Shown here: piece after piece, positions 1 to 10,496 of the stretch
Layout: every line of letters begins with the position of its first letter
Numbering within the stretch: the stretch's first letter is position 1
Source: Symbiodinium natans
Taxonomy: Eukaryota > Sar > Dinophyceae > Suessiales > Symbiodiniaceae
NCBI GenBank assembly: GCA_905221605.1
Contig: CAJNDS010000557.1
Span: 581,682 to 645,681 of the forward strand
DNA length: 64,000 nt
Direction of reading: 5' to 3'
Notes under the pieces: generated by a model
The model's input: the letters and a program-made list of their open reading frames with translations, nothing else
Told to the model about the DNA's origin: nothing
Database searches by the model: none
Translations under genes and position numbers: made by a program

Positions 1-215
1 CAAGGTATGAAGCTCTCTTCTTCTTCTGCTGCGCTTTAGGACCCCCTGAAGGGAGATGCGGTGACGGTTTCCAATCTCTCTCCCTCTCTTCTTCTTCTTC
101 TTCTCCACGCTCAAGAGGGTCCCCCAAAGGGGGTCCCCCGGCCACGACGGCCCAGCGGTTCTTGTCCACAATCCCTAAGCTTACGTGTGAAGCCTCGGGA
201 GTAAACTTCGTCAGC

Positions 216-3200
216 TCATTTCTCTGACTGTTTTGGGTCTAGTTTGCGTTCCTCAGAGTCTGGGCCCTCTTGTGGTTCTTCTCCCCGTTGGCCATCGTGG
301 TCTCCGTCTTGTGGTTGTCCGGCAGGTGTGGCTTGCTCTCCTCCTCCCTCAGCTGGTGGTCCCCTCGTCTCCGTTGTGGTGGCCTCCTCTCTTCCCGGCG
401 TACTTGGGTTTCTTGGCGGTTGTGCGGCTTGTCGCTTCCTCTTTTGCCCTCGTCGCTGCGGCTCCTCCTGGTCTGCGTTGCCCCCGACCGTGTCGTCGAG
501 GTTCGTCGCTGTCTCCGGTTCGTGCTGGTCCCCGTCGGTCTGGTCGTGGGCGAGCTCCTCGTGGTCGTGCTCCTCCTCGACGTCGGCTTCCGTGCTGTCG
601 GCGAGTGCGTCGTGGTGCTGCTCGTGCTCGCTGTAGTGTGGTCCCCTTCTCGTTGCACCCAGTCGCTCCTCCTGGTCCGTGTTGCCCCCTTCTCTGTTGT
701 CTCGGTTCGTCGCTGTCCCCGGTCCGTGCTGGTCCCCGTCGGTCTGGTCGTAGGCAAGCTTCTCGTGGTCGTGCTCCTTCTCGGCGTCGGCTTTCGTGCT
801 GTCGGTGAGCTCGTCGTGGTGCTGCTCGTGGTCGTTGTAGTGTGGCCCCCTTCTTGGTTTTTCCCCTGCCACTTTCTCCTCCTCTCTGTCGTCGGGGGTC
901 GTCGTGGTCTCCGGCTTGTGCCGGGTGCTCCTCTGCTTTCTTGTTTCTCTGCGGCTGCTCTCCAGGTCCTCCTCGGGCTCGTCGGTCGGGCTGTCGGCGG
1001 GCTCGTCGTGGCGCTGGTCGTACTCCTCCTCGGGCTCGTCGGTCGGGCTGTCGGCGGGCTCGTCGTGGTGCTGGTCGTACTCCTCCTCCCCGGCGTCCGC
1101 TTTCGTGCTGTGGGGAGGCTCGACGTGGTGCTGCTCGTTCTCGGTGTGGTTTGGCCTCCTTCTCTCTGCGCTCTGCTGTCCTGCACTCTCATGTGCTTCT
1201 TGTTCCTCGTCTTCTTCTCCATCTTCTCGTTCTTGTTCTTGCACAGGCTGCAGTGGCTGTCGGCTCTGTGGTGGTGGTCCCCAAATCGACCAGCTTCTCG
1301 TCCCCGCTGTTCTTGTTGGCGAAGGTGTGGCTTCCCATCGGTCCGTTGGTCGGCTCGACCCACTACTTTCTGCTTCGCTCCTTTCTCGTTCTTCGCTGGC
1401 TTCTTGGTCGCGCAGTCGAGGGTCTCCTTCTTCTTCTTCCTCTGGCTCGTTCTCCACTATAGCACTGACGACCGTGACGACGTTGGGCCCCTTGTCCACG
1501 GCAGGTGTCCGCGTCGGTGGTTCGGTCGCGGTCCCTTCTGGGTAGATGGTTCGCGTTCTCGTCGTCCAGGTCTTGTAGTCGAGGTGCTCGTGGTGGTAGG
1601 GGTCCGTAGAGGCGCTTGCTCGGTTGGCTTTGTCACGAGGAGGGCCAGTCCTCCTGGTGCTCCTCGCGTTGTTCTGCTTGCGGAAGGTGGTCCCCCATTT
1701 TCTTTTCTGGTGGTAGGCCTCCAAGATTGTTTCCAGCGTCTCGAGCGTGTCCTGGGTTAGCACCGTCACCTGGTCCTCGTGCTCGGTCTTGCGCGACAGG
1801 ATCTGGCCCACCAGGTTGAGGAGGTGCTCGTGTGAGGTGGCTGCTTCAGTCGTGTTGGAGTCGTTGTCCACCAGGTGGGGTCCCCGCCAGGCGTGGATCG
1901 TATTTGCTAGTTCTCGGATGCCATCTGTATCCAGGGCCACCGCGGTTGACGCGGTGTCCGAAAGTCGCCTCCATCTGGTCAGGGCGAGGTGGACGAAGTC
2001 GTAGAGGTCTCCTCCCTGCGGCCTTTCTTCTGGGTCCCCTGCGTGGTGGGCAATGACGTCTGCCGGGTGGCACCCTCGCCCCGGCTCGCTGTCAGGGTCC
2101 TCGTCCGTTGGTATTGTTCCGTTTGGGAGGAGGTCGGCAGCGTGTTGGGTCCTCGCCTGCTCGGCGGTCTCCTCGTGTCTCCCCTCCAGGTACTCGTCGT
2201 ACTGTATCTCTGCTAGCCTCTGCTCCTCCTCTTCTTCGAGCTCCCATCTGCGAATCTCCTCCTCCAGCATCTCTCTTCTTCGGGTCTCCTCTTGTTCGTC
2301 CTCTCGGAGTTGGTCCATCTCCTGGTCTTCGGTTGCCCCTTGCTGCTGCTGCGGCGGTCGATGGTCCCTCTGCATCAGGTCGATGTGGTCCAGGAAGTTG
2401 TCGATGATGTCGTCGGGGTCCTCCTCCTCTTGCTCGGGCTGTTGCTCTGCTTCTTCCGCTGCCTCCACTGCTTCTGCCGGCGACTGCTGCTGCGCGTGCG
2501 CGTCCTCGACCTGCTGTGTTCTTGTCTGTTCTTGGGCGGGCTCTCCTCTGTCCTGCCTCTCCTTCTCTGTGCGGGGTCCCTCGTTCTGCTCGACTTGGGC
2601 CGCTGCGGGTGTGTCTGCGTGTGCTGCTGCGTCCTTTCTGTTCATGACATGCCGCAGTTTGGCCTCCTTCCACAGCGTCCGGGCTCCATCTCCTCTCTGC
2701 CTCTTGGCCGCTGCGCGCAACTTCTTGAGGTGGTCGCTTTCGGTGAAGCCCGGGAACTTAGTCACGGGCTGCGTGATCAGCGTGGCGATTTCCGCTACCG
2801 CTTTCACCAGCGCGCCCTGTTCCGGCTGCGGCGGGGGGTGCTGGTCGAGGATGTCGTCCGCGTCTTTCTGGTGAATGCGTGTCCTCTGTCGCGCCGTGGT
2901 GGGTGTCGATGTCGTGGTTCTGGCCCTGTACGTGACGGTCACCTCCACGGCGTCATGGTCTGAGCGTACTCTGTGGCGGCTTTCACTGACGGGCCCCCCT
3001 TGCCATTCTCCCCGCCATGCTCCGAAGATGTAGTCCAGCCGGCGAGGCGCCATGTCACTGTAGGGGAAATGTGTCGGAACGTTCCAGTCATCTTCCAGCG
3101 GATAGAGGTTCCACTTTGCTAGCCACGTGCAAAGCAGTTCCCCCCTGGCTGTGTGGCTGTAGAAGGTGGGCCCCTCGCCCATGGTCAGGGTCTCATTAAG

Positions 3201-3755
3201 ATCTCCTCCAAGTACGAGTCGGTGAAGCTGGTGCAAATTGCCCCGGGTCATAGATTCATCCCAGAGAGAGATGAGCTTGTCTGCCTGGCGTTGGTCCGTC
3301 CAGTGTGGGAGATGGACCGAAACCACACCCAGTTCTCCCAAGTCTCCATGTTTCCATTTCGCCCATGTCATGCTAACGGTCCCCCCATAGCTGATAAGCT
3401 TGTTCCTCCTCCCTGTTTCCGTGACATTCTTCATGACAACGGCCGTGGACCTCCACTCGCAGTCATGCCAGGCTTGTACGAGTGTATGTGTGTCGTACTG
3501 CTTGGCGAAGATGTGTGGCGTGGGCAAGTCAGGGATCTCTTTCTTGGTGGGTTTGTCGACAGCGCGAGCTCGTTTGGCTGCAGGCTGTAGAAATGGGGGG
3601 GGCCGAGGCCCCCCAAGCTGTGGCACTTCTTGCAACATCGCGAATTCCAGTAGGCTCTCGTCCATGGCTGCGAGGAACTCCTCCAGGTAGTCGCCTTGAG
3701 CGTCTAACGAGAGGCCCCCCACATTCCAGGTCCGGAGGTGAAACTGATGGTCTTC
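216..3755 (-). CDS. LINE ORF2: endonuclease/exonuclease/phosphatase domain followed by a long acidic Gln/Glu/Arg-rich region
   Basis: About 1,180 codons. The first 260 residues form an EEP nuclease domain: an N-terminal WNVGGL and a LQEV (metal-binding Asn and Glu), SVHLPHW, the catalytic GGDLNE, RLDYIFG and a final SDHDAVEV. This domain nicks target DNA in LINE retrotransposition. There is no ATG at the head of the frame; it is open directly behind the ORF1 stop codon. The remaining 900 residues are low complexity (runs of EEEE, QQQ, repeated HHDE and DSPTDEPEE blocks) with no reverse transcriptase signature. Seen: motifs and open frame. Inferred: expression through the ORF1 stop or by reinitiation. 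Confidence 0.75.
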   Translation of the reverse strand, partial: EDHQFHLRTWNVGGLSLDAQGDYLEEFLAAMDESLLEFAMLQEVPQLGGPRPPPFLQPAAKRARAVDKPTKKEIPDLPTPHIFAKQYDTHTLVQAWHDCEWRSTAVVMKNVTETGRRNKLISYGGTVSMTWAKWKHGDLGELGVVSVHLPHWTDQRQADKLISLWDESMTRGNLHQLHRLVLGGDLNETLTMGEGPTFYSHTARGELLCTWLAKWNLYPLEDDWNVPTHFPYSDMAPRRLDYIFGAWRGEWQGGPVSESRHRVRSDHDAVEVTVTYRARTTTSTPTTARQRTRIHQKDADDILDQHPPPQPEQGALVKAVAEIATLITQPVTKFPGFTESDHLKKLRAAAKRQRGDGARTLWKEAKLRHVMNRKDAAAHADTPAAAQVEQNEGPRTEKERQDRGEPAQEQTRTQQVEDAHAQQQSPAEAVEAAEEAEQQPEQEEEDPDDIIDNFLDHIDLMQRDHRPPQQQQGATEDQEMDQLREDEQEETRRREMLEEEIRRWELEEEEEQRLAEIQYDEYLEGRHEETAEQARTQHAADLLPNGTIPTDEDPDSEPGRGCHPADVIAHHAGDPEERPQGGDLYDFVHLALTRWRRLSDTASTAVALDTDGIRELANTIHAWRGPHLVDNDSNTTEAATSHEHLLNLVGQILSRKTEHEDQVTVLTQDTLETLETILEAYHQKRKWGTTFRKQNNARSTRRTGPPRDKANRASASTDPYHHEHLDYKTWTTRTRTIYPEGTATEPPTRTPAVDKGPNVVTVVSAIVENEPEEEEEGDPRLRDQEASEERERSEAESSGSSRPTDRWEATPSPTRTAGTRSWSIWGPPPQSRQPLQPVQEQEREDGEEDEEQEAHESAGQQSAERRRPNHTENEQHHVEPPHSTKADAGEEEYDQHHDEPADSPTDEPEEEYDQRHDEPADSPTDEPEEDLESSRRETRKQRSTRHKPETTTTPDDREEEKVAGEKPRRGPHYNDHEQHHDELTDSTKADAEKEHDHEKLAYDQTDGDQHGPGTATNRDNREGGNTDQEERLGATRRGPHYSEHEQHHDALADSTEADVEEEHDHEELAHDQTDGDQHEPETATNLDDTVGGNADQEEPQRRGQKRKRQAAQPPRNPSTPGREEATTTETRGPPAEGGGEQATPAGQPQDGDHDGQRGEEPQEGPDSEERKLDPKQSEK
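430..1091. repeat. Internal tandem duplications in the acidic part of LINE ORF2
   Basis: A block of about 206 bp is repeated (compare the starts near 632 and 838), encoding the EHDHE..YDQTDGDQH stretch twice. A perfect-looking 60-bp unit is repeated at 972-1031 and 1032-1091, encoding HDEPADSPTDEPEE twice. Both periods preserve the reading frame. Confidence 0.8.
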
Positions 3756-4778
3756 TCAGCGAAGCTGCCCCTCCAGGGGCTCCCAGGCCGCGCCCAGGTC
3801 TTTCTCATCCTTCCCCAGGATCCTCGCCAGCGCTTGCAGGTCGATCCAGCCAGCCTTCGTGTTGTGGACGGTCCCCATGAAGGGAGGGGTCGTGGTTGCG
3901 GAAGCAACTCGCCGGCCTGATGCCCAAACAGTCCCCGACGACCACTCACACTCCACCCCTGTCCCCGGTGACTGGGAAAGGATCAAGCGCTTCACTTTGC
4001 CCGCAAAGGTGCTCCGCTGTCGTTGCTGCAGGGTTTGCGAGAAAGCTCCCCAAAGTCGACGTACTCCTCCATCATCGCGCTGTCCCAGGTTCACATTGGC
4101 ATCCCGGATCTTGCGAAGGACCCCGGCATAGCGGGCGGTCATCTCCCTGTCCCCCTCGTCCGGCTTGGGCTCCAAGGGCACTATTGCAGAGCCTCTTCTG
4201 ATCCCCGTCGCGAACATGTTGGTCGTGTTGAGGTCCAGGTCCAGCTGGCGCACGAGCTTGTTAATCCCCTCGATGAGCTCGTCCTTGGGGGTGTCGCGGT
4301 GGAAGCCGCCGATGACGATGGCGCGGCGTCGTCCGGCCGCCCCGCCCATGCTGCTGGGACCCCCGGTGGTGGAGCTGCCCCCCTGCTTCTCCAGTGCGGC
4401 GATGCGGTCTTCCAGGTTGCCAAGTTGCAGGTTGGTCCCCCGGAGTCCATCTCTCACTTCCGTATAGGATTCCTTGAGCTCCCCCAGCTGCTCGTGCACT
4501 CCCTCCAGCTTGTCGTTGAGCTTGTCGGCGATGCGCCCTTCCATCTGGCTCATGGCGGTCTTGATCTCCCCCAGGAAGCTTTGCACCTCTGTTCTAAGGG
4601 CCTGCTGAACATCTCCAAGCTGCAGCGGCAGCTGCCCCCCCGCTTCCTGTGAGGCAATCTCCTCTGTGGGGGTCCCCCCCGTCAGCGCGTCCTCGAGGTC
4701 GACGGTTGGTCCTTTCCTCTTGTGCCCCGTGGCGGGGCTCCCCACTGCGGGTGCTGACGTGACCCCCGAGGTCGCCAT
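3756..4778 (-). CDS. LINE ORF1 protein, coiled coil plus RNA-binding-like domain
   Basis: 340 aa starting with MATSGVTSAP. Residues about 55-130 are a heptad-rich coiled coil (KLNDKLEGVHEQLGELKESY, NLEDRIAALEKQ). From about 150 there is a compact domain starting RRRAIVIGGFHRDTPKDEL that resembles the RRM-like part of LINE ORF1 nucleic-acid chaperones, and a basic stretch further on. The ORF stops with TGA at 3756-3758 in the same frame as ORF2. Role inferred: packaging of the element RNA. The family assignment rests on architecture, not on a detected signature. Confidence 0.65.
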   Translation of the reverse strand: MATSGVTSAPAVGSPATGHKRKGPTVDLEDALTGGTPTEEIASQEAGGQLPLQLGDVQQALRTEVQSFLGEIKTAMSQMEGRIADKLNDKLEGVHEQLGELKESYTEVRDGLRGTNLQLGNLEDRIAALEKQGGSSTTGGPSSMGGAAGRRRAIVIGGFHRDTPKDELIEGINKLVRQLDLDLNTTNMFATGIRRGSAIVPLEPKPDEGDREMTARYAGVLRKIRDANVNLGQRDDGGVRRLWGAFSQTLQQRQRSTFAGKVKRLILSQSPGTGVECEWSSGTVWASGRRVASATTTPPFMGTVHNTKAGWIDLQALARILGKDEKDLGAAWEPLEGQLR

Positions 4779-4955
4779 GGGTGATGTAGACGTACTGCGT
4801 GACGATGTAGAACAGGCGCGCCCCCTCCTTGTTCAGGTAGCGGGTCTCAGCCTCCCCGACGAAGCGGGCAGCAGCGGTTGCCCTAGTGGACCGTGGCCAC
4901 CGTAGGGCTGGGACACAACCCCCACGAGGAAGTCGCGTAGAACAGGGGTGGTAGT

Positions 4956-4959
4956 ATCC

Positions 4960-5006
<47 letters not shown>

Positions 5007-5007
5007 C
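4956..5007. repeat. (CT)n microsatellite upstream of LINE ORF1
   Basis: About 50 bases of CT dinucleotides followed by a short poly-C, lying in what would be the 5' leader of the LINE on the minus strand. It marks the likely outer part of the element. Confidence 0.9.
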
Positions 5008-5100
5008 CCCCCCCCCTCTCTTGTCTTTTGGTGGGACGGAGGGAGCTTTCGTTGTGATCTGTGTCTCTGGTACCGGCAGCAACTGGAGCGCTTTGGCCTG

Positions 5101-5960
5101 GCTAGCAAAGCAAAGCTGTGGCCGCGGGGCCAAGACCCTGGAAGAATCTACAAAGTAGAACCCGCAATTTCGTAGTATGCTGTACTGGACCAGCCTGGGG
5201 CAATCTACAGGAACCCCCCGAAGGGGGGATCATCGAATTTCGACAACCTCCCCAGGAGCCGGGTGTCTGCCGTCTGCTATGGCACGGTTACACGCGGTGT
5301 CACGCCAAGCCGACAAGAAGGCAGCAAGTTTTCCGCAAAAAAATGCGATCTGCACTGGTTGAAATCGATGTTTACACATTATAAATGGAAATCGTATAGC
5401 AGACGGCTTGCTGCATGGTCGTTTTAGAACCAAAAAATCCTTGAGCCATTCAATACAGAACCCCCCCGAATTGTCCCCGCTCTCAGCTATTCATTTTTCG
5501 CTTCGACGGCCGTGGTTCCTCGCTAAATGAAGCAAGCAATTAAAGACCTCAAGCCCAGGCTCCACTAGCTTTCGTGATCCTTGTAAAACATCTTTTGCGT
5601 CAGAGGATCCCAGAGGATCCTGTGTTTCCCCAACTAGCGCTCCCCGGCACACCTTTGGGCTTTCGGGGGCCGGGGCCCACCGGTCGACATGCAGCAAAAC
5701 ATGGGGTTGTCTGAAATTATGGGTACCATCTTGGGGACCCTTTCTAGAAGGGCCCACATTGTGTATGTAGAAGATACGTCACACAGTCACCGCCGACCTT
5801 GGCGCCTGGCTCGATGATGCTTACAGAGGGTTTGGTCACAAGGGCTTAGGGTTTAGGCGTGCATCAGCAGCATCAGCACGGTTGGCCGGGGTCCAGGGTG
5901 GGCGGAGGATCTGGGAAAGGGTCCAGGCAGTAAAACAAAGCCTCAAAACTACTACTGCTG
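5101..5960. other. Intergenic stretch without a recognisable gene
   Basis: No convincing coding frame. It contains a GAACCCCCCGAAGGGG palindrome near 5,210-5,230 and a GGTACCATCTTGGGGACC segment near 5,721 that resembles part of the F1 palindromic family described further on. Confidence 0.4.
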
Positions 5961-5974
5961 TTGGCGTTGTCCTT

Positions 5975-6197
5975 CCTCTTCTGCTTCTTCTTCTGTATTG
6001 TTCTTCTTCGTATTCTTCTTCTGCTTCTTCTTCTTCTTCTTCTTTTTCTTCTTCTTCTCCTTCTTCTCCTTATTCTTATTCTTCTTGAAAACATATTCTC
6101 TTTCTTCTGCTGTTGCTGGTGCTATTGGTGTTGTCGATGTTCTGAATGTTCTCGGCGTTATCGGGGATTTTGGTGTTCGTATTGTTGTTGCTGCTGG

Positions 6198-6229
<32 letters not shown>

Positions 6230-6268
6230 CTGTTGCTGCTGCTGTTGCTGCTGCTGTTGCTGCTGCTG
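5975..6268. repeat. TTC-rich microsatellite (5,975-6,085) and (TGCTGCTGT)n array (6,185-6,268)
   Basis: The first block is mostly TTC/TTCTTC, the second repeats a 9-mer of GCTGTTGCT type about nine times. Open frames here encode homopolymeric residues in all frames and are taken as artefacts. The unique stretch 6,300-6,985 shows no clear gene. Confidence 0.85.
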
Positions 6269-6992
6269 TCAGTGTAAATCTTTCGCACTACATTGCAATT
6301 ACTGGTACAGTGTCTCATATACATTTACATTACATGCTAGAAAATGGGTCCCCTCTGGGACCTGGCTCTGAGGATGCGGCTCCGAGTTTCACGTTCTTCG
6401 GGAGCTCGAACTCACCTGAGGAGGTTGTTCGCGAACCATCTAAGCAGTCGGCAAAATCTGGAGCCCAACGTTTAGAACCCCCACCTATGTCGCAGAGGTC
6501 CTTGCGACGGATCAGGGGCACTAGTTGCGAAAGCTCTCGAAGAGGCTACTGCAGAGTCGCTGTAGATACAAAAGCGACTTGGTAACATTCACCGAGCCTA
6601 TCTACACGGGTTTAGGCTATGGCCTGCAAGGAAAAGCAGGAAGAACCGCAGCCCAGACACACGAAGTGGGCCGAGAACCCAATTCCACTTCCTCTCCCAA
6701 AAATTCGGGCCATGAGGCTATCTGGCTTGTCGCCGTCGAACTTGGACCCAGCCATGCGCCTAACATCAAGAAACTTAAGAGCTCATCTAATCAAGCTTGC
6801 AACACATGGTGATACAGTGCCCTGGAATGTCGCCGAACGAGAGACTCCCCAAACAAGTCGGTGGGGGGAGGAATGGGCGCTCTTTCTGATACATGCCCAG
6901 ACTCTTGCACATCTCTTTGCCACCGAGGACTTCGCTACTCAGCCGTGAACTTGGTATTTGAACAAAACTGTGGGATGACTGGGAAGGGGCCC

Positions 6993-7016
6993 GGGGGGGG
7001 GGGGGGGGGGGGGGGG
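6993..7016 (+). repeat. Poly-G run (24 G)
   Basis: Uninterrupted G run following GGGCCC. One of at least ten long G or C runs in the window. It is followed by a (TA)n microsatellite at about 7,073-7,101. Confidence 0.95.
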
Positions 7017-7068
7017 TGAGGGGTGTTCTGAGCTAATTAGAAATTCAACACACATGCATCCGCAGATC

Positions 7069-7107
<39 letters not shown>

Positions 7108-7288
7108 TTATCTATTTGTATATTGATTGTTTATACATATATAGGAAAATGCATGTACAAGGAATAGGACTACACTCAAGCGCATCGTGCCGTTTGCTTT
7201 GCAGCAGAGTGCCCTGGCAGACGCAAAGACAGGCCAGCGTGACTCACCTCCTCCCAGGAGAGCCTCCCAGGAGTGTGCAGCCAGAAAA

Positions 7289-7465
7289 CTTGCTGGTTCT
7301 TAGGGGGTATCAGGGATTCAGGCACCTTATATCCCCTATCTAGACATACATATACATATATATATATATATATATCCGTATGGAGAATATATATATATAT
7401 ACATGTACTTTAATTAGGGATTGTATAGGGACTCTATTCCCCGCCAATGCCAATGAACCAGCAAG
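7289..7465. mobile_element. Palindromic element, family F4 (copy 1)
   Basis: Begins CTTGCTGGTTCTTAGGGGG and ends CAATGAACCAGCAAG, an inverted repeat of 11 bp (CTTGCTGGTTC) extended by weaker complementarity. The centre holds two (TA)n stretches. A second copy lies at 52,889-53,057. No coding capacity; MITE-like. Confidence 0.6.
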
Positions 7466-7653
7466 AATATCATCCTTCCTGAGCTACTGGGTCGGCCAAG
7501 CCTCCGACGACACTTTGGGGTTTTGGGTTTGCGGTTGAGGATCCCCAAACATTTATAAACCACCCCCGCCTACCCCCTAATCTTAAGTAGTCCCCTGATA
7601 GCTATATGATAGTGGGGAATATTTAGTACGGGGGTAGGGTGGAGGGGGTTAAG

Positions 7654-7753
7654 ATGTTTCCGATACTAGGGTTACCTTATTGGGGTCCTTATTATAAGGG
7701 GATCCTACTATTTGGGGGTCTATTTGAGGGGTCCCTTATCTTCGTAAACTCCC
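7654..7753 (-). mobile_element. Palindromic element, family F1
   Basis: Contains the family core in reverse orientation: GTTACCTTATTGGGGTCC, AAGGGGATCCTACTATTTGG, and TTCGTAAACTCCC at the right end. About 100 bp, non-coding, inverted-repeat ends. Confidence 0.6.
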
Positions 7754-7779
7754 ACTAAACCCTAAACCCTAAACCAAGC

Positions 7780-8195
7780 CGCGCCTCCTCGAGAGCCTCC
7801 CGTAGCACCCCGCTTTTCGGGAGGGGCTTCCGCCTTCGAAGGCCACGCCGTCATGATTTCCCGCCCTAAACCCTAAACCCTAAACCCTAAACCCGAAAAG
7901 GCCTACAAGGGGGTGAACCTATTGCCGACCACCCCCCGAACATGCCGTGAGGACATGCGGGTAAGCGCGAGGGGTGCCGAGGCCCCCACCCGCCAAACTC
8001 CGCCGCGGGGTCCAGCGGGTAGAGGTCGTAGACCAGGACCACCGGCGCATTGACCACCTGCTGCATGGGGCTGACCGGGGCCTAAACCCTAAACCCCAAG
8101 CCCTGCACCCTGTAAACCCTCCAAAAAGTGAGGCTCGGACCAGCGGCTTGGGTAGGCCACCTCGGGTGAGCCACCGAAACGTCGATGAACCATTT
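7780..8195 (-). CDS. Candidate exons of an unidentified minus-strand gene
   Basis: Three islands between telomere-type arrays read as protein on the minus strand. 8,195-8,110 contains AKWFIDVSVAHPRWP. 8,080-7,910 is open for about 55 codons and contains MQQVVNAPVVLVYDLYPLDP. 7,865-7,780 contains SGVLREALEEARL and runs into GTTTAGGG. The middle island is the most convincing. No family recognised; joins not resolved. Confidence 0.4.
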
Positions 8196-8199
8196 TGCA

Positions 8200-10490
8200 A
8201 CCCTTTTGCTGTTTACTTCCTCGGTTGTTTTCGGCCTCAACCCTTTGGGTTTATGTCCTCAAACCTTCTTTTTTATTCTCAACCCTTTGGGGTTTATGTC
8301 CTCAACCCTTTGGGGGTTTATGTCTGGCTCACGGTTGGCGTAGGATTTTTAGGGTTTGGAGAGTTGGGGTTTAGGGTTGACACACCTTGTGCCATGCCCT
8401 GCTATCCCCAAGCTTGGCCCTGGATAGCCCGCTACGTCCCTAAAAGAATCAAGACGAATCAAGGCAGCCCTCACATGAGACTTTCTCGGGGTCTTATGCT
8501 GTATTGGCATCTAAACCTTTTCTCCTTAAAATATTTTCGGCATATTCCTTGGCATCATGGGGTTTTTACTTGAGCTTTCTGGGTGCTTTTTGCGACGAGT
8601 CGCGCAGGTCCCTGAAGGGCGTCTGGGGAGCCGAAGCCAGAGTAGCCCGCGCCTCCGAAAGTGAGAGGAATGGCATTTGGATTTCAGGTTTAGGGTTGAG
8701 GGTTTAGGGTTTAGGCTTTAGGGTTTAGGGTTTAGGGTTTAGGGAAGGTTCGGGGGTTCGGGTTCCGGGGAGGTTTAGGTTTTGGCGGTTTGGGGGTGTG
8801 GGGAGTTTGGTGCTTAGGGCGTTTGCTGATGTAGGCGAACTGCTTGCCAATTCTTACGGCCAACAGAAGGCCCCCTTAGCTGTCCACCTCTTCGACGAGG
8901 TTTCGGTGGTTCAAGCCCCGTGCTTTTGGCCTTCGAACTGCGTAGCTACAACAGCATCCAATCAACGTGCGGCTCATGGGGCATGGGTCTGCCCCGCCTC
9001 TTTCTTCAGAAGTGGCTCGTGAACGGGCCACAGCAACTGCAGAACGGAGTCCTGTGCCGAAACTAAGTGTGCAGGCTGGTGGTGCAACGACTAGTGTGGA
9101 TCCAGAGTTGGCCAAAGAATGATGTCGATGCTGGCACCAAGACAGGCGTGCTCTTTTTGTCGCAGTCCGCGCGCGTGCGCGCGCAATCAGCGGATCTGCT
9201 AGCCTCAGCTGTTTTCCGAGCAGCGAAATTCTGAGGACAGCTCCGGCAAGAGGCCCAAAGACCCATCCCACACCACGCGAAGACCATCTCCAAGTCCTAA
9301 CATCCATCTGAACTCTGAACCCTCAAAACCCCCCTTTTTCCGGCCCCCCCCCCCCCCTGTAGCTGTGTGCTTGATGCGCTTAACGCGCGCAGAGTAGAGC
9401 CAAAGAGAACCGAGTCAGGTGCCTCAGATCTCCAGTCTCTCATGCCGCGCACTCCTCCTCCAACAAGGAAGCTGACAAGGACGGGCACGATGTGGAAAAA
9501 TCTTGCCCCGCACTTCCTCCTCCAACCTTCCCCCCGGCCAGATGGGCGGACATTGCTTTGTTTATTTGAAGCTGCAGCTCGCGTTTTTACTGCGGGTGGG
9601 CGAGTGTGTGATTTTGTCGTGATGACTGCCATAGCAGATATGCTCGGATATTGGCCTGAACGACAGGGAGCATCTGATACTCCCTGTTCAGCCTGGGGAG
9701 CCGGCAGCTGACAAATCATCACAGACAAAGCGAGTTTTCCGCCATGCAAAGAGGGCTTTCAGGTTCCATGCGATCCACTTACCCAGTAGCGCAAAACCTC
9801 GAGCCATTCTTGCCTCACCCTATGTTCCTGCTGGTTCCTGTGGAATCAGGTAGCTTGACTGCAAAATTCAGGATTGGGGAGTTCAACCACCAGGGCCGGG
9901 GGGGGGGGAGGGAGGGGAAGCGCAGCCCCCGCTTGAGAGCCGGGCAGACGACAGCTTGCCCTGCCGAATTATGGCAGCCGAAAAGGTGCCTGTTGTCCGC
10001 TACATCAACCGCAAAAACGCTACCGTTCTAAGGGGACTTGTGTAGAGCTAGAATCAAATCTTCCCAGACCCAAATAAAGCCAAGGCACCATTACGCCTCG
10101 AACGGGAAAGGGCAGCTCGATCCTCCCCAGTCCTCGGAGCACTGGGTTTAGGGTTTGGGGTTTGGGGTTTAGGGTTTAGGGTTTAGGGTCTAGGGCTCTT
10201 GTTGGGCTTAGAGTTAGGGCATAGGTTTTGGGGCTTGAGTGTTCAGAGGCTTGGAGTCTGTGCGGAGGTGGGTAAAGTCATAGGAGCAGCCTGTGGCTCG
10301 CTGTATGCATCCACCCCCTCCCTCCACCTCAAAGAGCCCTAGGCAGGGCTGAGGGCGTACTGAAACCTTTGAAGTCATAGCACAGTGGGGATGAGTCAGC
10401 TCATACTCCATAACGAAAGAGACCGGTCACATCAAACCTACATGGGCTCCGCCCCCATGTCCATACGCACCCACAGCTTTTCATGTGCTC
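8200..10490. other. Mosaic of degenerate telomere-type repeats and islands with weak coding signal
   Basis: 8,225-8,330 repeats CAACCCTTTGGGGTTTATGT-like units. An island at 8,590-8,690 may code on plus (SLKGVWGAEARVARASESER) and ends in CAG before GTTTAGGG. 8,805-9,310 and 9,340-9,760 have open frames on both strands, none decisive; the plus frame around 9,600-9,710 (CDFVVMTAIADMLGYWPE) is the most protein-like. 9,340-9,357 is a C run and 9,900-9,910 a G run. Arrays of TTTAGGG type lie near 8,690-8,745 and 10,143-10,200. Confidence 0.35.
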
Positions 10491-10496
10491 AGGGCA

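Larger units (their letters stand above)
216..4778 (-). mobile_element. Non-LTR (LINE-like) retrotransposon, left part cut by the window edge
   Basis: Two consecutive minus-strand reading frames, a coiled-coil ORF1 and an ORF2 that opens with an apurinic-type endonuclease domain, have the order expected of a LINE. No reverse transcriptase motif is visible before ORF2 stops at 216; if one exists it lies beyond base 1. Neither a poly-A tail nor target-site duplications can be placed. Base composition is smoother and more GC-rich than the mosaic to the right, and there are no telomere-type repeats inside, which suggests a recent insertion. Confidence 0.7.

Noticed and set aside
270-1760. Long plus-strand ORF (496 codons) and other plus ORFs opposite the LINE
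   Set aside because: Shadow of the acidic, GC-rich ORF2 on minus; leucine/valine/arginine-only composition.
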